Below are positions 7,145 to 14,991 of a stretch of DNA of 64,000 bases, in pieces. Origin of the DNA: Solirubrobacteraceae bacterium. GTDB lineage: Bacteria > Actinomycetota > Thermoleophilia > Solirubrobacterales > Solirubrobacteraceae. Made by a program: the position numbers and the translations under genes. The notes below the pieces were generated by a model. It did not search any database and was not told the DNA's origin. It was given only the letters and a program-made list of their open reading frames with translations. The stretch spans positions 124,001 through 188,000 of the forward strand of contig JALNWQ010000003.1 of assembly GCA_023230855.1 (NCBI GenBank). The letters are read 5' to 3'. The first letter of the stretch is position 1, and each line of letters starts with the position of its first letter.

Positions 7145-8890
7145 TCACCCCTCCCGCAGCCGCCTCCACGTCGCGTACAGCGGGGTGCGCTGCCGCGTCA
7201 GGTCGCGGGGGCGCGGGATCCGCGAGCGGCCCAGGTCGCGACCGTCGCGGGTGCGGGACAGGAGGTAGCCGCTGTTGTCGACGCTCTCGTCCTGCCAGGC
7301 GAGGAACGTCGTGAAGAGGACCACCGCGTCGCGCAGCTCCCCGTCGCGCAACCGCACGAACGCGTCGCGGAGCCGTCGGGTCTGCGCGGCCCGGGTCGGT
7401 ACGTCGCGGTTGCGACGGCACCCGCCCTCGGTGAGCGCCACGCACGCGTCGTCGGGGCGCCCCGACGGCCAGCCCGTCCACCCCCGCCAGCCCGACGGGC
7501 CCTCCCCACGGAGGCGACCGTCGACGGTCCGGTGGCGGAGCAGGCGCACGACCCAGTCCGTGGAGGACGTGCTGATCGTCGCGGGGCCGGGACCGCCACA
7601 GTCGGTGCGTCGCCGCTCGACGTCCTTGTAGGCGTGGTGGGTCCACACGAACCGGGCGTCGGCGGCGAACCCGCCGCCGAGCAGCGCGACGAGCCGCAGG
7701 AGGAACCGGTCGTAGCCCATGACCGCCGACGACGACTCGTCCGGCCGGAAGCTGTCGCTCGTCGCCGGCCCGCCGAAGAGCAGGGGCCGACGGGCGCCGT
7801 CGTTGACGTCCGCGCAGATCGCGTTGGCGCTGCGGAGCATCTCGGCGGTCATCCGCGGCCCGACCGCGATCCGCTCGTCGTCGGCGTCGTCGGCCGACGG
7901 GACGACGGCCCGTCCGTCGCGGACGGTGACGAACTGCGGCCAGCACTCGAAGTTCGGCTCGTTCATCACCTCGAGCAGGTCGACGAACGCGCCGTCGACG
8001 TTGTCGGGGGCGTCGGGGAAGTGCACCGTCGCCCGCCGGTCGGGATCGGGGTGGTAGCGCCGGGCGAGGAACTCGATCCACCGGTACCAGGCGCCGCCCG
8101 GACGGACGTGCTCCAGCCCGTCGACGGTCGGGTCGCCGACCGACCCCGGCCACCGGTGCACGGGGTGGCGCCCCGTGCCGCTCTGCCCCGCCAGGCGCCA
8201 GCCGCGTCGCAGTGCGTCCCAGGCGTCGCCGGCCGCGTCCCGGCGTGACGGGTCGAACCGGCGGACGTAGCGCTCGCGGGTGTCGTCGACGTCGATCGGG
8301 CGGTACGTCCCGTCGGCGTCGCGGGCCGCGCAGCCGGTGACCCATCCGGGGTGGCGCGACGTGACGAGCACGACCCGCAGCGGGCGTGGGCGCAGCGCGT
8401 TGGCGGCGCGGACGTTGGCGTCGATCGCCTGCAGGGTCCGTCCGTCGAACCGCCCCGGCCCCGGGGCCATGATCTCGTCCCACGGCGCCCAGATCCGCAC
8501 GATCCCGGTGCCGGTGTCGAGGAACAGCCCGGGGTCGTCGCCGGCCGGCAGGTTGCCCCACGCCTGCAGGTTGCACGCCAGCTGGACGTTGCCCGCGAGC
8601 CGGCCACCGCGGACGAACCGGCCGCGGTCCGGGTCGAAGTCACCTCGCCCCTGCTCCACGCCGAGCCCGACGAACGGCGCCAGGCCGATCGCCTTGCGCA
8701 GCCGTCCGGGGACGAGCAGCGGCGCGTCGGCGGGATCCGACGGGGGGCCGTCGTCGTCCCGGGTCCCACCGCCGTCGCGTCGTCGGTCGTCGCCCGACGT
8801 CACGACCCGGCCGACGACGGCGAGGCCCGCCGCGGCGGCGACCCCGCCGGCGACCAGGCCGCGACGCGACAGGCGGCGGTCGGCGGTCAC
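7145..8890 (-). CDS. Tat-exported glycoside hydrolase-like protein (clan GH-A type)
   Basis: 581-aa exported protein. The GTG start at 8890 overlaps the stop of the upstream hydrolase (GTGA), giving translational coupling. A twin-arginine signal (SRRGLVAGG, then an Ala/Val core) begins at residue 8. A (beta/alpha)8-type catalytic domain is suggested by VMNEPNFECW, with Glu311 as the likely acid/base of clan GH-A. WTHHAY (416-421) and ALTEGG (Glu488), the candidate nucleophile, also fit. Substrate cannot be deduced; GH5/GH39-like families are the nearest by motif. Cofolding with cofactor is not indicated, so Tat use is notable. Its pairing with a secreted alpha/beta hydrolase suggests joint breakdown of a decorated polysaccharide or glycoside. 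Confidence 0.7.
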   Translation of the reverse strand: MTADRRLSRRGLVAGGVAAAAGLAVVGRVVTSGDDRRRDGGGTRDDDGPPSDPADAPLLVPGRLRKAIGLAPFVGLGVEQGRGDFDPDRGRFVRGGRLAGNVQLACNLQAWGNLPAGDDPGLFLDTGTGIVRIWAPWDEIMAPGPGRFDGRTLQAIDANVRAANALRPRPLRVVLVTSRHPGWVTGCAARDADGTYRPIDVDDTRERYVRRFDPSRRDAAGDAWDALRRGWRLAGQSGTGRHPVHRWPGSVGDPTVDGLEHVRPGGAWYRWIEFLARRYHPDPDRRATVHFPDAPDNVDGAFVDLLEVMNEPNFECWPQFVTVRDGRAVVPSADDADDERIAVGPRMTAEMLRSANAICADVNDGARRPLLFGGPATSDSFRPDESSSAVMGYDRFLLRLVALLGGGFAADARFVWTHHAYKDVERRRTDCGGPGPATISTSSTDWVVRLLRHRTVDGRLRGEGPSGWRGWTGWPSGRPDDACVALTEGGCRRNRDVPTRAAQTRRLRDAFVRLRDGELRDAVVLFTTFLAWQDESVDNSGYLLSRTRDGRDLGRSRIPRPRDLTRQRTPLYATWRRLREG

Positions 8891-10392
8891 GGGCCGGTGG
8901 GCCGACGCGCCTCCGCACCGTCGGGGGCGGTCGCGACCTTCAGGTAGCCCCAGCCGGGAGCCTCGCCGTCGTCGGCCTGCCCGGCGCACCCGATACGCAG
9001 GTCCTCGCAGCGGAATCGGGCGCCGTCGACCCGGCCGACGTCCAGGCGCGACCGCGACAGCTCGCTGAAGAGGTTGCCGCCACCGTCGGGGTCGACGTCG
9101 GCGTCGACGGGGTCGTGGCGCCAGCGGTCGGTGAGCAGGCGCCGCTCGGCGGTCGCGTCGCCCTTCACGTAGCGATCGAACCACGCCAGCGTGTACCACG
9201 CGGCCAGGTCGATCCCGCGGAACGTCGCCCGGAACGCCGACAGCGGGATGTAGGAGAACTCGAAGTGCGTGCCGCCGCGGATGACGATCGTGCCGCTGTC
9301 GATGCCGCGCGCCGAGAACGCGCGCGACGCCGCGCCCTTGGCGTCCGGGTCCGGCGCGGGCTGCAGCAGCGGCTCGAGGCCGAGGAACGAGTCGGCGGTG
9401 AGCGACAGGCTCGGGACCCGCAGCGGCACCGGTCCGCCGGTCCCGCCCGTGCTGCAGGTCGCGGGCGTCGCGGACGGATCGCAGAGCCGGTCCCAGGCGA
9501 CGACCGCGTCGACGCGCGGATCCTGCTGGCCCACCCACGACACGCCGGACGCCCCGTAGGAGTGCCCGGCCAGGCCGATCCGGTCCGGGTCGACCATCTC
9601 CCAGAGCGGGTTGTGGGCGGTCGCCCGGTCGGCGGCGACGCGCCGCCGCTGCTTGTCGCAGTGGCTCGTGCCGCTCCGGCTCGGCCGCGGGCAGTACGGC
9701 CGCTCCGGGGTCGACAGCGCGAAGTCGAGCGCGTCTTGGGTGCCGTCGTAGAACGTGTCGCCCGCGATCTGGGAGTGGACGCCCTCGAAGACGTCCGGCC
9801 CCGCGCCGAGCAGGTCGGACCGTCCCTGGCCCTGCGGGTCGCTCGTCACGACGACGTAGCCGGCCTTGGCCAGGGTCTGCGCGGCCCACCAGTACAGCTG
9901 CTCGGACGCCTGGATCGACCCGTTGGTGATGACGACCAGCGGACGCTTCGCCGGGCCGGCCTTCGTCGCCCACACGTGACCGGAGATCGTCGACCCGTTG
10001 CGCGCGGTGAAGACGACCGGGCGTTGCAGCCCCCGTCCGCGCCGCTCGAAGTCGTAGAGCCGGAAGTCGCCCCCGCACGCCTGGGTGCGGGTGGAGCAGA
10101 GCGCGACGTGGAACAGGCGCTCGGGGTCGCCGACCGTCGTGCCGACGGTGTCGACGAGGTTGTCGACGGTGCCCCGGACGAGCTGCGCCTGGTAGTCGAG
10201 CGCCTCGTACTCCCCGCGCCGCTCGTCGCTCTTGCGCACGAGGTCGAGGGGGGACGTGGTGGGCGGGGCGGCGTGCGCGGCGCGGGCGGGCGCCGGCGCC
10301 GGGTCGTCGGGCGGGGCGGCGCGGACCGTGGTCGACGACAGGCCGACCACCACCCCAACCAGCAGCGCTGACGCGAACCGACCCCTCCCCAT
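8887..10392 (-). CDS. secreted alpha/beta hydrolase (dienelactone-hydrolase/esterase-like)
   Basis: 501-aa exported serine hydrolase. A Sec signal peptide ends near TVRA-AP, followed by an Ala/Pro linker. The alpha/beta-hydrolase core starts near residue 120. The nucleophile is Ser278 in GHSYGAS; an upstream ITNGS strand-loop probably forms the oxyanion hole, and the late GGTHFEFSYIP supplies the likely catalytic His. Several cysteines (LCSTRTQAC, YCPRPSRSGTSHC, DRLCDPSATPATC) suggest disulfides in the exported protein. An insertion after Ser278 and a C-terminal tail with a CEDLRIGC pair are unassigned. Lead gene of a two-gene unit with the glycoside-hydrolase-like protein. Confidence 0.8.
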   Translation of the reverse strand: MGRGRFASALLVGVVVGLSSTTVRAAPPDDPAPAPARAAHAAPPTTSPLDLVRKSDERRGEYEALDYQAQLVRGTVDNLVDTVGTTVGDPERLFHVALCSTRTQACGGDFRLYDFERRGRGLQRPVVFTARNGSTISGHVWATKAGPAKRPLVVITNGSIQASEQLYWWAAQTLAKAGYVVVTSDPQGQGRSDLLGAGPDVFEGVHSQIAGDTFYDGTQDALDFALSTPERPYCPRPSRSGTSHCDKQRRRVAADRATAHNPLWEMVDPDRIGLAGHSYGASGVSWVGQQDPRVDAVVAWDRLCDPSATPATCSTGGTGGPVPLRVPSLSLTADSFLGLEPLLQPAPDPDAKGAASRAFSARGIDSGTIVIRGGTHFEFSYIPLSAFRATFRGIDLAAWYTLAWFDRYVKGDATAERRLLTDRWRHDPVDADVDPDGGGNLFSELSRSRLDVGRVDGARFRCEDLRIGCAGQADDGEAPGWGYLKVATAPDGAEARRPTGP

Positions 10393-10400
10393 GGCGGGGA

Positions 10401-10406
10401 ACCGTA
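10401..10406 (-). promoter_or_regulatory. -10 element of the secreted hydrolase operon
   Basis: TACGGT on the minus strand, 8 nt before the ATG at 10392 (leaderless type). Confidence 0.5.
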
Positions 10407-10456
10407 CGCGGGCGTGCGGTGACGGTCAACCGGCCGGGTCGGGCGACCCGGACGCC

Positions 10457-10462
10457 TAGACT
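10457..10462 (+). promoter_or_regulatory. -10 element of the zinc-ribbon gene
   Basis: TAGACT, 6 nt before the GTG at 10469 (leaderless type). Confidence 0.5.
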
Positions 10463-10468
10463 CGGTGC

Positions 10469-10810
10469 GTGGCGATCGATCGTGCCTTCTCGGACGTCGA
10501 CCCGGTCGGGCGCCGGGCTCGCTCCCGACACCTGCGACGCGACGCCCACACCGGGGTCCTCGGCGAGGGCACCCTGGCGTGCCCGTCCTGCGACGCCCCC
10601 GTGAGCCCCGGCCCGGGGCCACGCACCCCCACCGACGTCCTAGGCTGCCCCGTCTGCGCCCACGCCGGCCCGCTGCGCGAGTTCCTGTCGCTCGCCGTGC
10701 CGTCGCGCCCGGCACGGGTCGAGGTGCGCCTCGTCGACCGGCGGGCGCGGATCGAGCGGCCGGCGGAGCAGGTCGAGCGACCTGGGAAGCCGAGCAGCCC
10801 CGGCCACTGA
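10469..10810 (+). CDS. small zinc-ribbon protein of unknown function
   Basis: 113-aa cytosolic protein. Two CxxC pairs (CPSCDAP and CPVCAHAG) about 20 residues apart form a likely zinc ribbon in the middle. The C-terminal third has a short hydrophobic strand pattern and a Pro/Arg tail. The start is a GTG supported by the adjacent -10. It is divergent from the secreted hydrolase operon and convergent with the FHA-LuxR regulator. No enzymatic motif is seen; nucleic-acid or protein binding is only a possibility. Confidence 0.7.
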   Translation: MAIDRAFSDVDPVGRRARSRHLRRDAHTGVLGEGTLACPSCDAPVSPGPGPRTPTDVLGCPVCAHAGPLREFLSLAVPSRPARVEVRLVDRRARIERPAEQVERPGKPSSPGH

Positions 10811-10905
10811 CCGTCGGGCCCTCCGTTCCGGGATGCGGTCGCCAGACGACCCTGCGCGGAGCGCTTCGGCCTCGACGAGACCGCCGCCCCGCCGCGCGAC
10901 GCCCG

Positions 10906-11589
10906 TCAGAGCAGGTCGGCCTTGCGCACGATCCCGGCGCGGATGACCCGGGTCGCGAGCTCGGTGCGCTTGGACGCGGCGGGCACGTCCTCGAGGTCGA
11001 ACCGGCCGTACAGGACCTTGAGGTGGCTCTTGACCGTCTCGACCGACAGGAAGAGCGTCTCGGCGATCACCTGGTTGCCGGCGGGGGCCCCGGCGCCCTC
11101 GACGATCATCGGCCGGCACAGCTCGCGGAGGACCGACACCTGGGCGGGCGTCACCGCCGGCGGCAACGCGCCGATCCCGATCGTGCGCGTGGGGGCCTGC
11201 GTGTGGCCCTCGGTGGGGTTGCGGAACTCGATCGTCGTCGCGCCGACCCGCATGATCGACCCCTCGTGTAGGCGATGGCGACCCTCGAGCCGCCGGTCGT
11301 CGACGACGGTGCCGTTGCGCGACAGGCCGTCGTCGCTGACGACCCAGCCGTCCGCGACCCGCTCGATCTCGCAGTGCACCCGCGAGACGCCCGGGTCGTG
11401 GTCGATGACGACGTCGCACGCCGACGCGCGGCCGACGGTCAGGCGCTCGTCCCCGTCCTCGAGGACCGCCAGGCGCGTGCGCCCGTCCGCGGCGCTGAGC
11501 CGCAGGAACGGCAGGCCCTGACGCTCGGCGTCGAGGACGAGCTTGAGCCCCTGGGCGGCTGAGGTCCCGTCGGCGTCACGCACGCGCAT
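10906..11589 (-). CDS. FHA-domain transcription regulator with LuxR-type HTH
   Basis: 227-aa protein combining a phosphothreonine-peptide-binding FHA domain (about residues 45-125: VGRASACDV, VSRVHCEI, LSRNGT at the conserved Gly-Arg, Ser-x-x-His and Asn-Gly positions) with a C-terminal helix-turn-helix (LFLSVETVKSHLKVLYGRF) of the GerE/LuxR kind. The usual response-regulator receiver is absent, so activity is more likely set by binding a Thr-phosphorylated partner than by Asp phosphorylation. The ATG at 11589 has a TACCCT -10 6 nt upstream. Targets unknown. The Ser/Thr kinase at 54-56 kb is one conceivable upstream partner, but it is far away and this is speculative. Confidence 0.82.
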   Translation of the reverse strand: MRVRDADGTSAAQGLKLVLDAERQGLPFLRLSAADGRTRLAVLEDGDERLTVGRASACDVVIDHDPGVSRVHCEIERVADGWVVSDDGLSRNGTVVDDRRLEGRHRLHEGSIMRVGATTIEFRNPTEGHTQAPTRTIGIGALPPAVTPAQVSVLRELCRPMIVEGAGAPAGNQVIAETLFLSVETVKSHLKVLYGRFDLEDVPAASKRTELATRVIRAGIVRKADLL

Positions 11590-11595
11590 GTCGCG

Positions 11596-11601
11596 AGGGT
11601 A
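11596..11601 (-). promoter_or_regulatory. -10 element of the FHA-LuxR gene
   Basis: TACCCT on the minus strand, 6 nt before the ATG (leaderless type). Confidence 0.5.
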
Positions 11602-11645
11602 CACGCCGCCGGGGGGCGCGCCGCCGGGCGACGCCGGTCCGGGTC

Positions 11646-12077
11646 CTAGAACCGATAGCTGCGGTACCGCTCGATGAAGAACCCGTGGCCGGAGCGGTTG
11701 GTGACGGTGAACCCGCTGGCGTTGGAGCGGATCCGGAAGTTGCGCCCCGCGCGGTAGCTGCGGTTGTAGCGCAGCGTGTAGCTGCCGCGCCCCCGGTACG
11801 TCGCGTTGCCGCGCCGCGCGGTCCCGTACGGCGACAGCGAGTACCGCACCCCGGACGCGCGCGACTCGCAGCTGATCCGCAGCTGGCTCGCCTTGCAGAA
11901 CAGGTTGCCGGTCTGGGACCGCACGGTGACCGACGCCGCGGCGTCGGCCTGGGTCGGCGCCAGCGCCCCGGCGCCCGGTACCGCGCCGAGCGCGCCGGCC
12001 AGGGCGAGCGACGCGGTGACGGCGACGACCGCGATGCGGCGCGTCGGGACGGTGGTGGAGAGGGCGGTGGCGGTCAT
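11646..12077 (-). CDS. small secreted protein, DUF6636-like
   Basis: 143-aa exported protein with a Sec signal peptide (PTRRIAVVAVTASLALAGAL; cleavage probably near ADA-AA). The mature part has TGNLFCKAS, LRISCES and a C-terminal TNRSGHGFFIERY. This layout (an early SGNxxC, a central second Cys and a closing GHGF) resembles DUF6636 proteins of actinobacteria. Ser/Arg/Tyr-rich strands predict a small all-beta fold with one disulfide. The ATG at 12077 has a GGAG site 5-6 nt upstream, so this gene has a leader, unlike its neighbour. The upstream in-frame extension is rejected because it would bury the signal peptide. Function unknown. Confidence 0.72.
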   Translation of the reverse strand: MTATALSTTVPTRRIAVVAVTASLALAGALGAVPGAGALAPTQADAAASVTVRSQTGNLFCKASQLRISCESRASGVRYSLSPYGTARRGNATYRGRGSYTLRYNRSYRAGRNFRIRSNASGFTVTNRSGHGFFIERYRSYRF

Positions 12078-12201
12078 GGTGGCTCCGGTGTGCGGGGTGC
12101 TCGGTGGACCAGATCCTGCCTCGCGCGCCGCATGCCCTCCATCCCTCCCGCGTGGGGACTCGCACACCCATCGGACCCGCCGACCACCCGGGCTGCCGCG
12201 C

Positions 12202-12240
12202 GTGCAGGACGGCGCACGCCACGCGAACGCCATCCGCCAC
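12202..12240. repeat. 39-nt intergenic element, copy E (diverged)
   Basis: Exactly 39 nt, beginning GTG and ending CATCCGCCAC; shares the right half with the better copies at 32427 and 42176. It lies between the small secreted protein gene and the Mce/SDR operon end. Confidence 0.5.
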
Positions 12241-12314
12241 GGGCCCGGACCTCAAGGGCCCCCCGGCAGCCCCTCCTCCCCCGCCACGAACAGGTCGACG
12301 CAGGTGAAGCTCAG

Positions 12315-12381
12315 GGCGGGCGCGCGCGTACGGCGGATAGGGGCTCGGGGCCGGAGAGAGGCCGGCACGCGCGCGCCCGCC
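12315..12381 (-). terminator. long inverted repeat after the mce-SDR operon
   Basis: Perfect 15-bp arms (12315-12329 and 12367-12381; GGCGGGCGCGCGCGT and its complement) around a 37-nt centre, about 55 bp past the SDR stop. Best read as the operon terminator or an mRNA 3'-end stabiliser. The 12241-12434 stretch holds nothing else recognisable. Confidence 0.5.
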
Positions 12382-12434
12382 TAAACGCGCCGTGGCGGAC
12401 CCGGGCCAGCCGGCGACGATCGGCGTCCTCCGCG

Positions 12435-13316
12435 TCATCGGACCGATTCCTTCGGCCGCGGGGGCGCTTGCGGCACCGGGACCGCCTCGCGGTCGCGCAA
12501 CCGGGCGGCGGCGCGGCGCGCGCCCGGAAGGCGCGCGTACACGGCGTCGAGCATCGGCCCGACCACCCCGCGGAGGAGGTAGACCGGCCAGAGCCATCCG
12601 GGAACCAGCGTCCGCGGCGACCGGCGCTCGATCCCGCGAACGACGGCGTGGGCGACGCGCTCGGCCGACACCCTCGAGCGGAGCGCTCCCGGGACCTGGT
12701 TGGCGAACCGCACGTAGTCGGGGTCGGCGACGATGCCACCGATCAGCTCGGTGCGGACGAGCCCGAAGTGGCCGACGCCGACCGTCACCCCGGCCGGCGC
12801 CAGCTCCGCGCGCAGCGCTCGGGCCAGAGCCTCGATCGCCGCCTTCGACGCGCCGTACGCGGCCCCGAACGGGGCGGGCATGAACGCCATCATCGACGAG
12901 ACGAGGAAGACGTGGCCCCGGCGCTCGACGACCGCGGGCAGCGCCGCGTCGACGGTGCTCCACGCACCGTGCAGGTTGACGTCGAGGACACGACGCTGGG
13001 CGGCCCGGTCGCCCCGCTCGACAGTCGCCACCGACGGCGGCACGCCGGCGTTGACCACCAGCACGTCGATGCCGCCCTGCTCGGTGACGATCCGGGCCAT
13101 CGCCCGCTCCAGGGCCGGGGGATCGGTGACGTCGACCGCGACCGCGGAGGCCGACGGCCCCAGGGTCGTCGCGGCCGCGTCGGCGGCGTCCCCGTCGCGA
13201 TCGGCCAGCACGACCCGGGCACCGCGCGCGACGGCGCGGCGGGCGACCGCCAGGCCGATGCCCCGCGCACCGCCGGTCACGACCACCACGCGCCCGTTCA
13301 GGCTCGTGCGCCGCAC
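12435..13316 (-). CDS. short-chain dehydrogenase/reductase (SDR)
   Basis: NAD(P)-dependent classical SDR, 293 aa from GTG 13316. It has the cofactor glycine motif TGGARGIG, the Asp after beta-2 (LADRDGD), NAG, Ser in VSS, and the YGASK catalytic Tyr/Lys; the proton-relay Asn is in DVNLHG. Acidic Asp at the end of beta-2 favours NAD(H). An in-frame ATG at 13478 would add 54 low-complexity residues and is less likely. The C-terminal 40 residues include a hydrophobic segment (GWLWPVYLLRGVVGPML) that could associate with membrane. Last gene of the fadD-mce cluster after a 259-bp gap, so it may have its own promoter. A role in oxidising an imported alcohol, lipid or terpenoid is inferred. Confidence 0.85.
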   Translation of the reverse strand: MRRTSLNGRVVVVTGGARGIGLAVARRAVARGARVVLADRDGDAADAAATTLGPSASAVAVDVTDPPALERAMARIVTEQGGIDVLVVNAGVPPSVATVERGDRAAQRRVLDVNLHGAWSTVDAALPAVVERRGHVFLVSSMMAFMPAPFGAAYGASKAAIEALARALRAELAPAGVTVGVGHFGLVRTELIGGIVADPDYVRFANQVPGALRSRVSAERVAHAVVRGIERRSPRTLVPGWLWPVYLLRGVVGPMLDAVYARLPGARRAAARLRDREAVPVPQAPPRPKESVR

Positions 13317-13575
13317 CTCAGCGACCCCGCCAGGCGATGGTTCGGCCGGCGGGTCGGGAGCGCCCGACGACCGTGGTGCCGTACCGCTGGTTGCCCTCTC
13401 CGACCATGTCCCGACGGTAGGTCGATCCGAGGATCCGGTCCTGACCCTGGCGGACGGGCCGTTGATCCGTTCGGACACAGGCGGCGTCGGGTCGTCAGGA
13501 GCGGTCCGCCCGGCGCACCACCGCCGGCCGTCGAGCGCCGCCGGCCGGACGTCACCGGTGAGATCATCCGTCCCC

Positions 13576-14991
13576 CTACGGGACCGCGGGCCGCAACCGC
13601 GGGAACATGCTCGTCCGGCCGTCGAACGTCAGCGGGCCCTGCTCCCGGCACGGCTGGACGCCGGTCAGGTCGAGCACCGACAGCGGCCCGCCGGGACCGT
13701 CGGCGTGCGAGCACGACCAGGCGGCCAGGCCGCGGGGCACGTCCCGCATGTTCTCGGGGAGCGGATAGGCGGTGGCGCGGTTGGCGGGCATCCGCCGGGC
13801 GGCCCCGCCGAGGATGTCGCTGTTGAGCACCGTCGTGACCCGGGCCATGTTGAAGAGCTCGCCCCCGGTCCCGGGCGAGCGACTCGCCCCGGCCGCCGCG
13901 CCCGCGGTGAACGTCGTGATGACGTCCCGCCGGTAGCGCCAGAGGTAGCGCAGGATCGGGACCGCATCGGCCAGCGCCGGACCGACCTGCTCCGCCGCCG
14001 GCGGCAGGGCCTCCAGCAGCTCGGCGACCGCCGGCAGGCCCGTCCGGGACGCCCGCAGCAGCGGTCCCGCGTCGACGAACAGCCGGCGCAGCTCCGGCGC
14101 GAGTCGCTCCAGGCCGCGGAGGGCCGGCGTGAGGTGCGCGGCCGCCGGTCGGAGCGCCCGGACCGCCGGCTCGACGTCGCCGGCCGCCCGGCGGGCGACC
14201 GCCGCCGTCGAGCGCGTCTCGTCGAGGAACCGCGGCAGGACGTCGAGCGTGGCGGACAGGGCTCGCTCCTCGTCGGCGGTGACGGCGAGGACCGTCCGTC
14301 CGGCGCGCACGAGCTCGCGCAGCGCCCCCTCGTCCTCGCCGGCCGCCCGGAACGCCGTGGCGGCGTCGCGCGTGCCGGAGCGGACGGCCGCCGAGCGACG
14401 GTCCAGCGCCCCCAGCAGCGTGCGGCTCGCCGCCACGGTCGGCTCCGCATGCCCGATCGCGTCGCTGAGGTCGCGTCCCCTCCCCCGCGTCGCGGTCGCG
14501 AACGACCGGGTGAGCCGCTGGAACGCCGCCCGCGTCTGCCGATCGAACGCGTCGAGGATGCGGTCGATCTCCACCGTCTCGACGGTCTGGCGCCGCGGGA
14601 TGGTCCCGCCCTCCGGCAGCGTCGGGCCACGCCGGTCGCCGAACGACAGGACGACGAACGTCTCGCCCACGAGCGTCTTCGTCCGCAGGGCGGCGCGGGT
14701 CGATCGCGGCAGGGGCACGAACCGCGGCTCGATGTCGATGCGGACCCGGGCGCGGCCGCCGGCGCGCTCGATGCGCCGGACCTTGCCGACGCTCACGCCG
14801 CTGATGCGCACGTCGGCGTAGGACGCCAGCTGGGAGCCCTGGCGGAACTCGGCGTAGACGTGGTACTTCGCCGCGCGCAACGGCACCGGTCCGCCGAAGC
14901 TCGTCCACAGGAACAGCAGCAGGCAGACGCACGACAGGGCGAACGCGACCATCGCGGCGATCTGCAACCGGCGGGGGCGCTGCTTGTTCAT
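13576..14991 (-). CDS. Mce/MlaD family protein, sixth of the cluster
   Basis: 471-aa envelope protein of a mammalian-cell-entry type lipid transport system. An N-terminal membrane anchor (IAAMVAFALSCVCLLLFLW) is followed by the MlaD/Mce domain (about residues 45-125: ADVRISGVSVGKVRRIE). A long Leu/Ala/Arg-rich helical region follows, of the sort that builds the periplasm-spanning tube, and a Pro-rich C-terminus contains two cysteines. The ATG overlaps the preceding Mce stop (ATGA). Known family role: hexamers that shuttle hydrophobic substrates between membranes. Substrate here unknown. Confidence 0.88.
   Translation of the reverse strand: MNKQRPRRLQIAAMVAFALSCVCLLLFLWTSFGGPVPLRAAKYHVYAEFRQGSQLASYADVRISGVSVGKVRRIERAGGRARVRIDIEPRFVPLPRSTRAALRTKTLVGETFVVLSFGDRRGPTLPEGGTIPRRQTVETVEIDRILDAFDRQTRAAFQRLTRSFATATRGRGRDLSDAIGHAEPTVAASRTLLGALDRRSAAVRSGTRDAATAFRAAGEDEGALRELVRAGRTVLAVTADEERALSATLDVLPRFLDETRSTAAVARRAAGDVEPAVRALRPAAAHLTPALRGLERLAPELRRLFVDAGPLLRASRTGLPAVAELLEALPPAAEQVGPALADAVPILRYLWRYRRDVITTFTAGAAAGASRSPGTGGELFNMARVTTVLNSDILGGAARRMPANRATAYPLPENMRDVPRGLAAWSCSHADGPGGPLSVLDLTGVQPCREQGPLTFDGRTSMFPRLRPAVP

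Noticed and set aside
12241..12434. Possible attachment site made by the 15-bp inverted repeat
   Set aside because: No integrase, tRNA or flanking direct repeat; a transcription-end hairpin is simpler.
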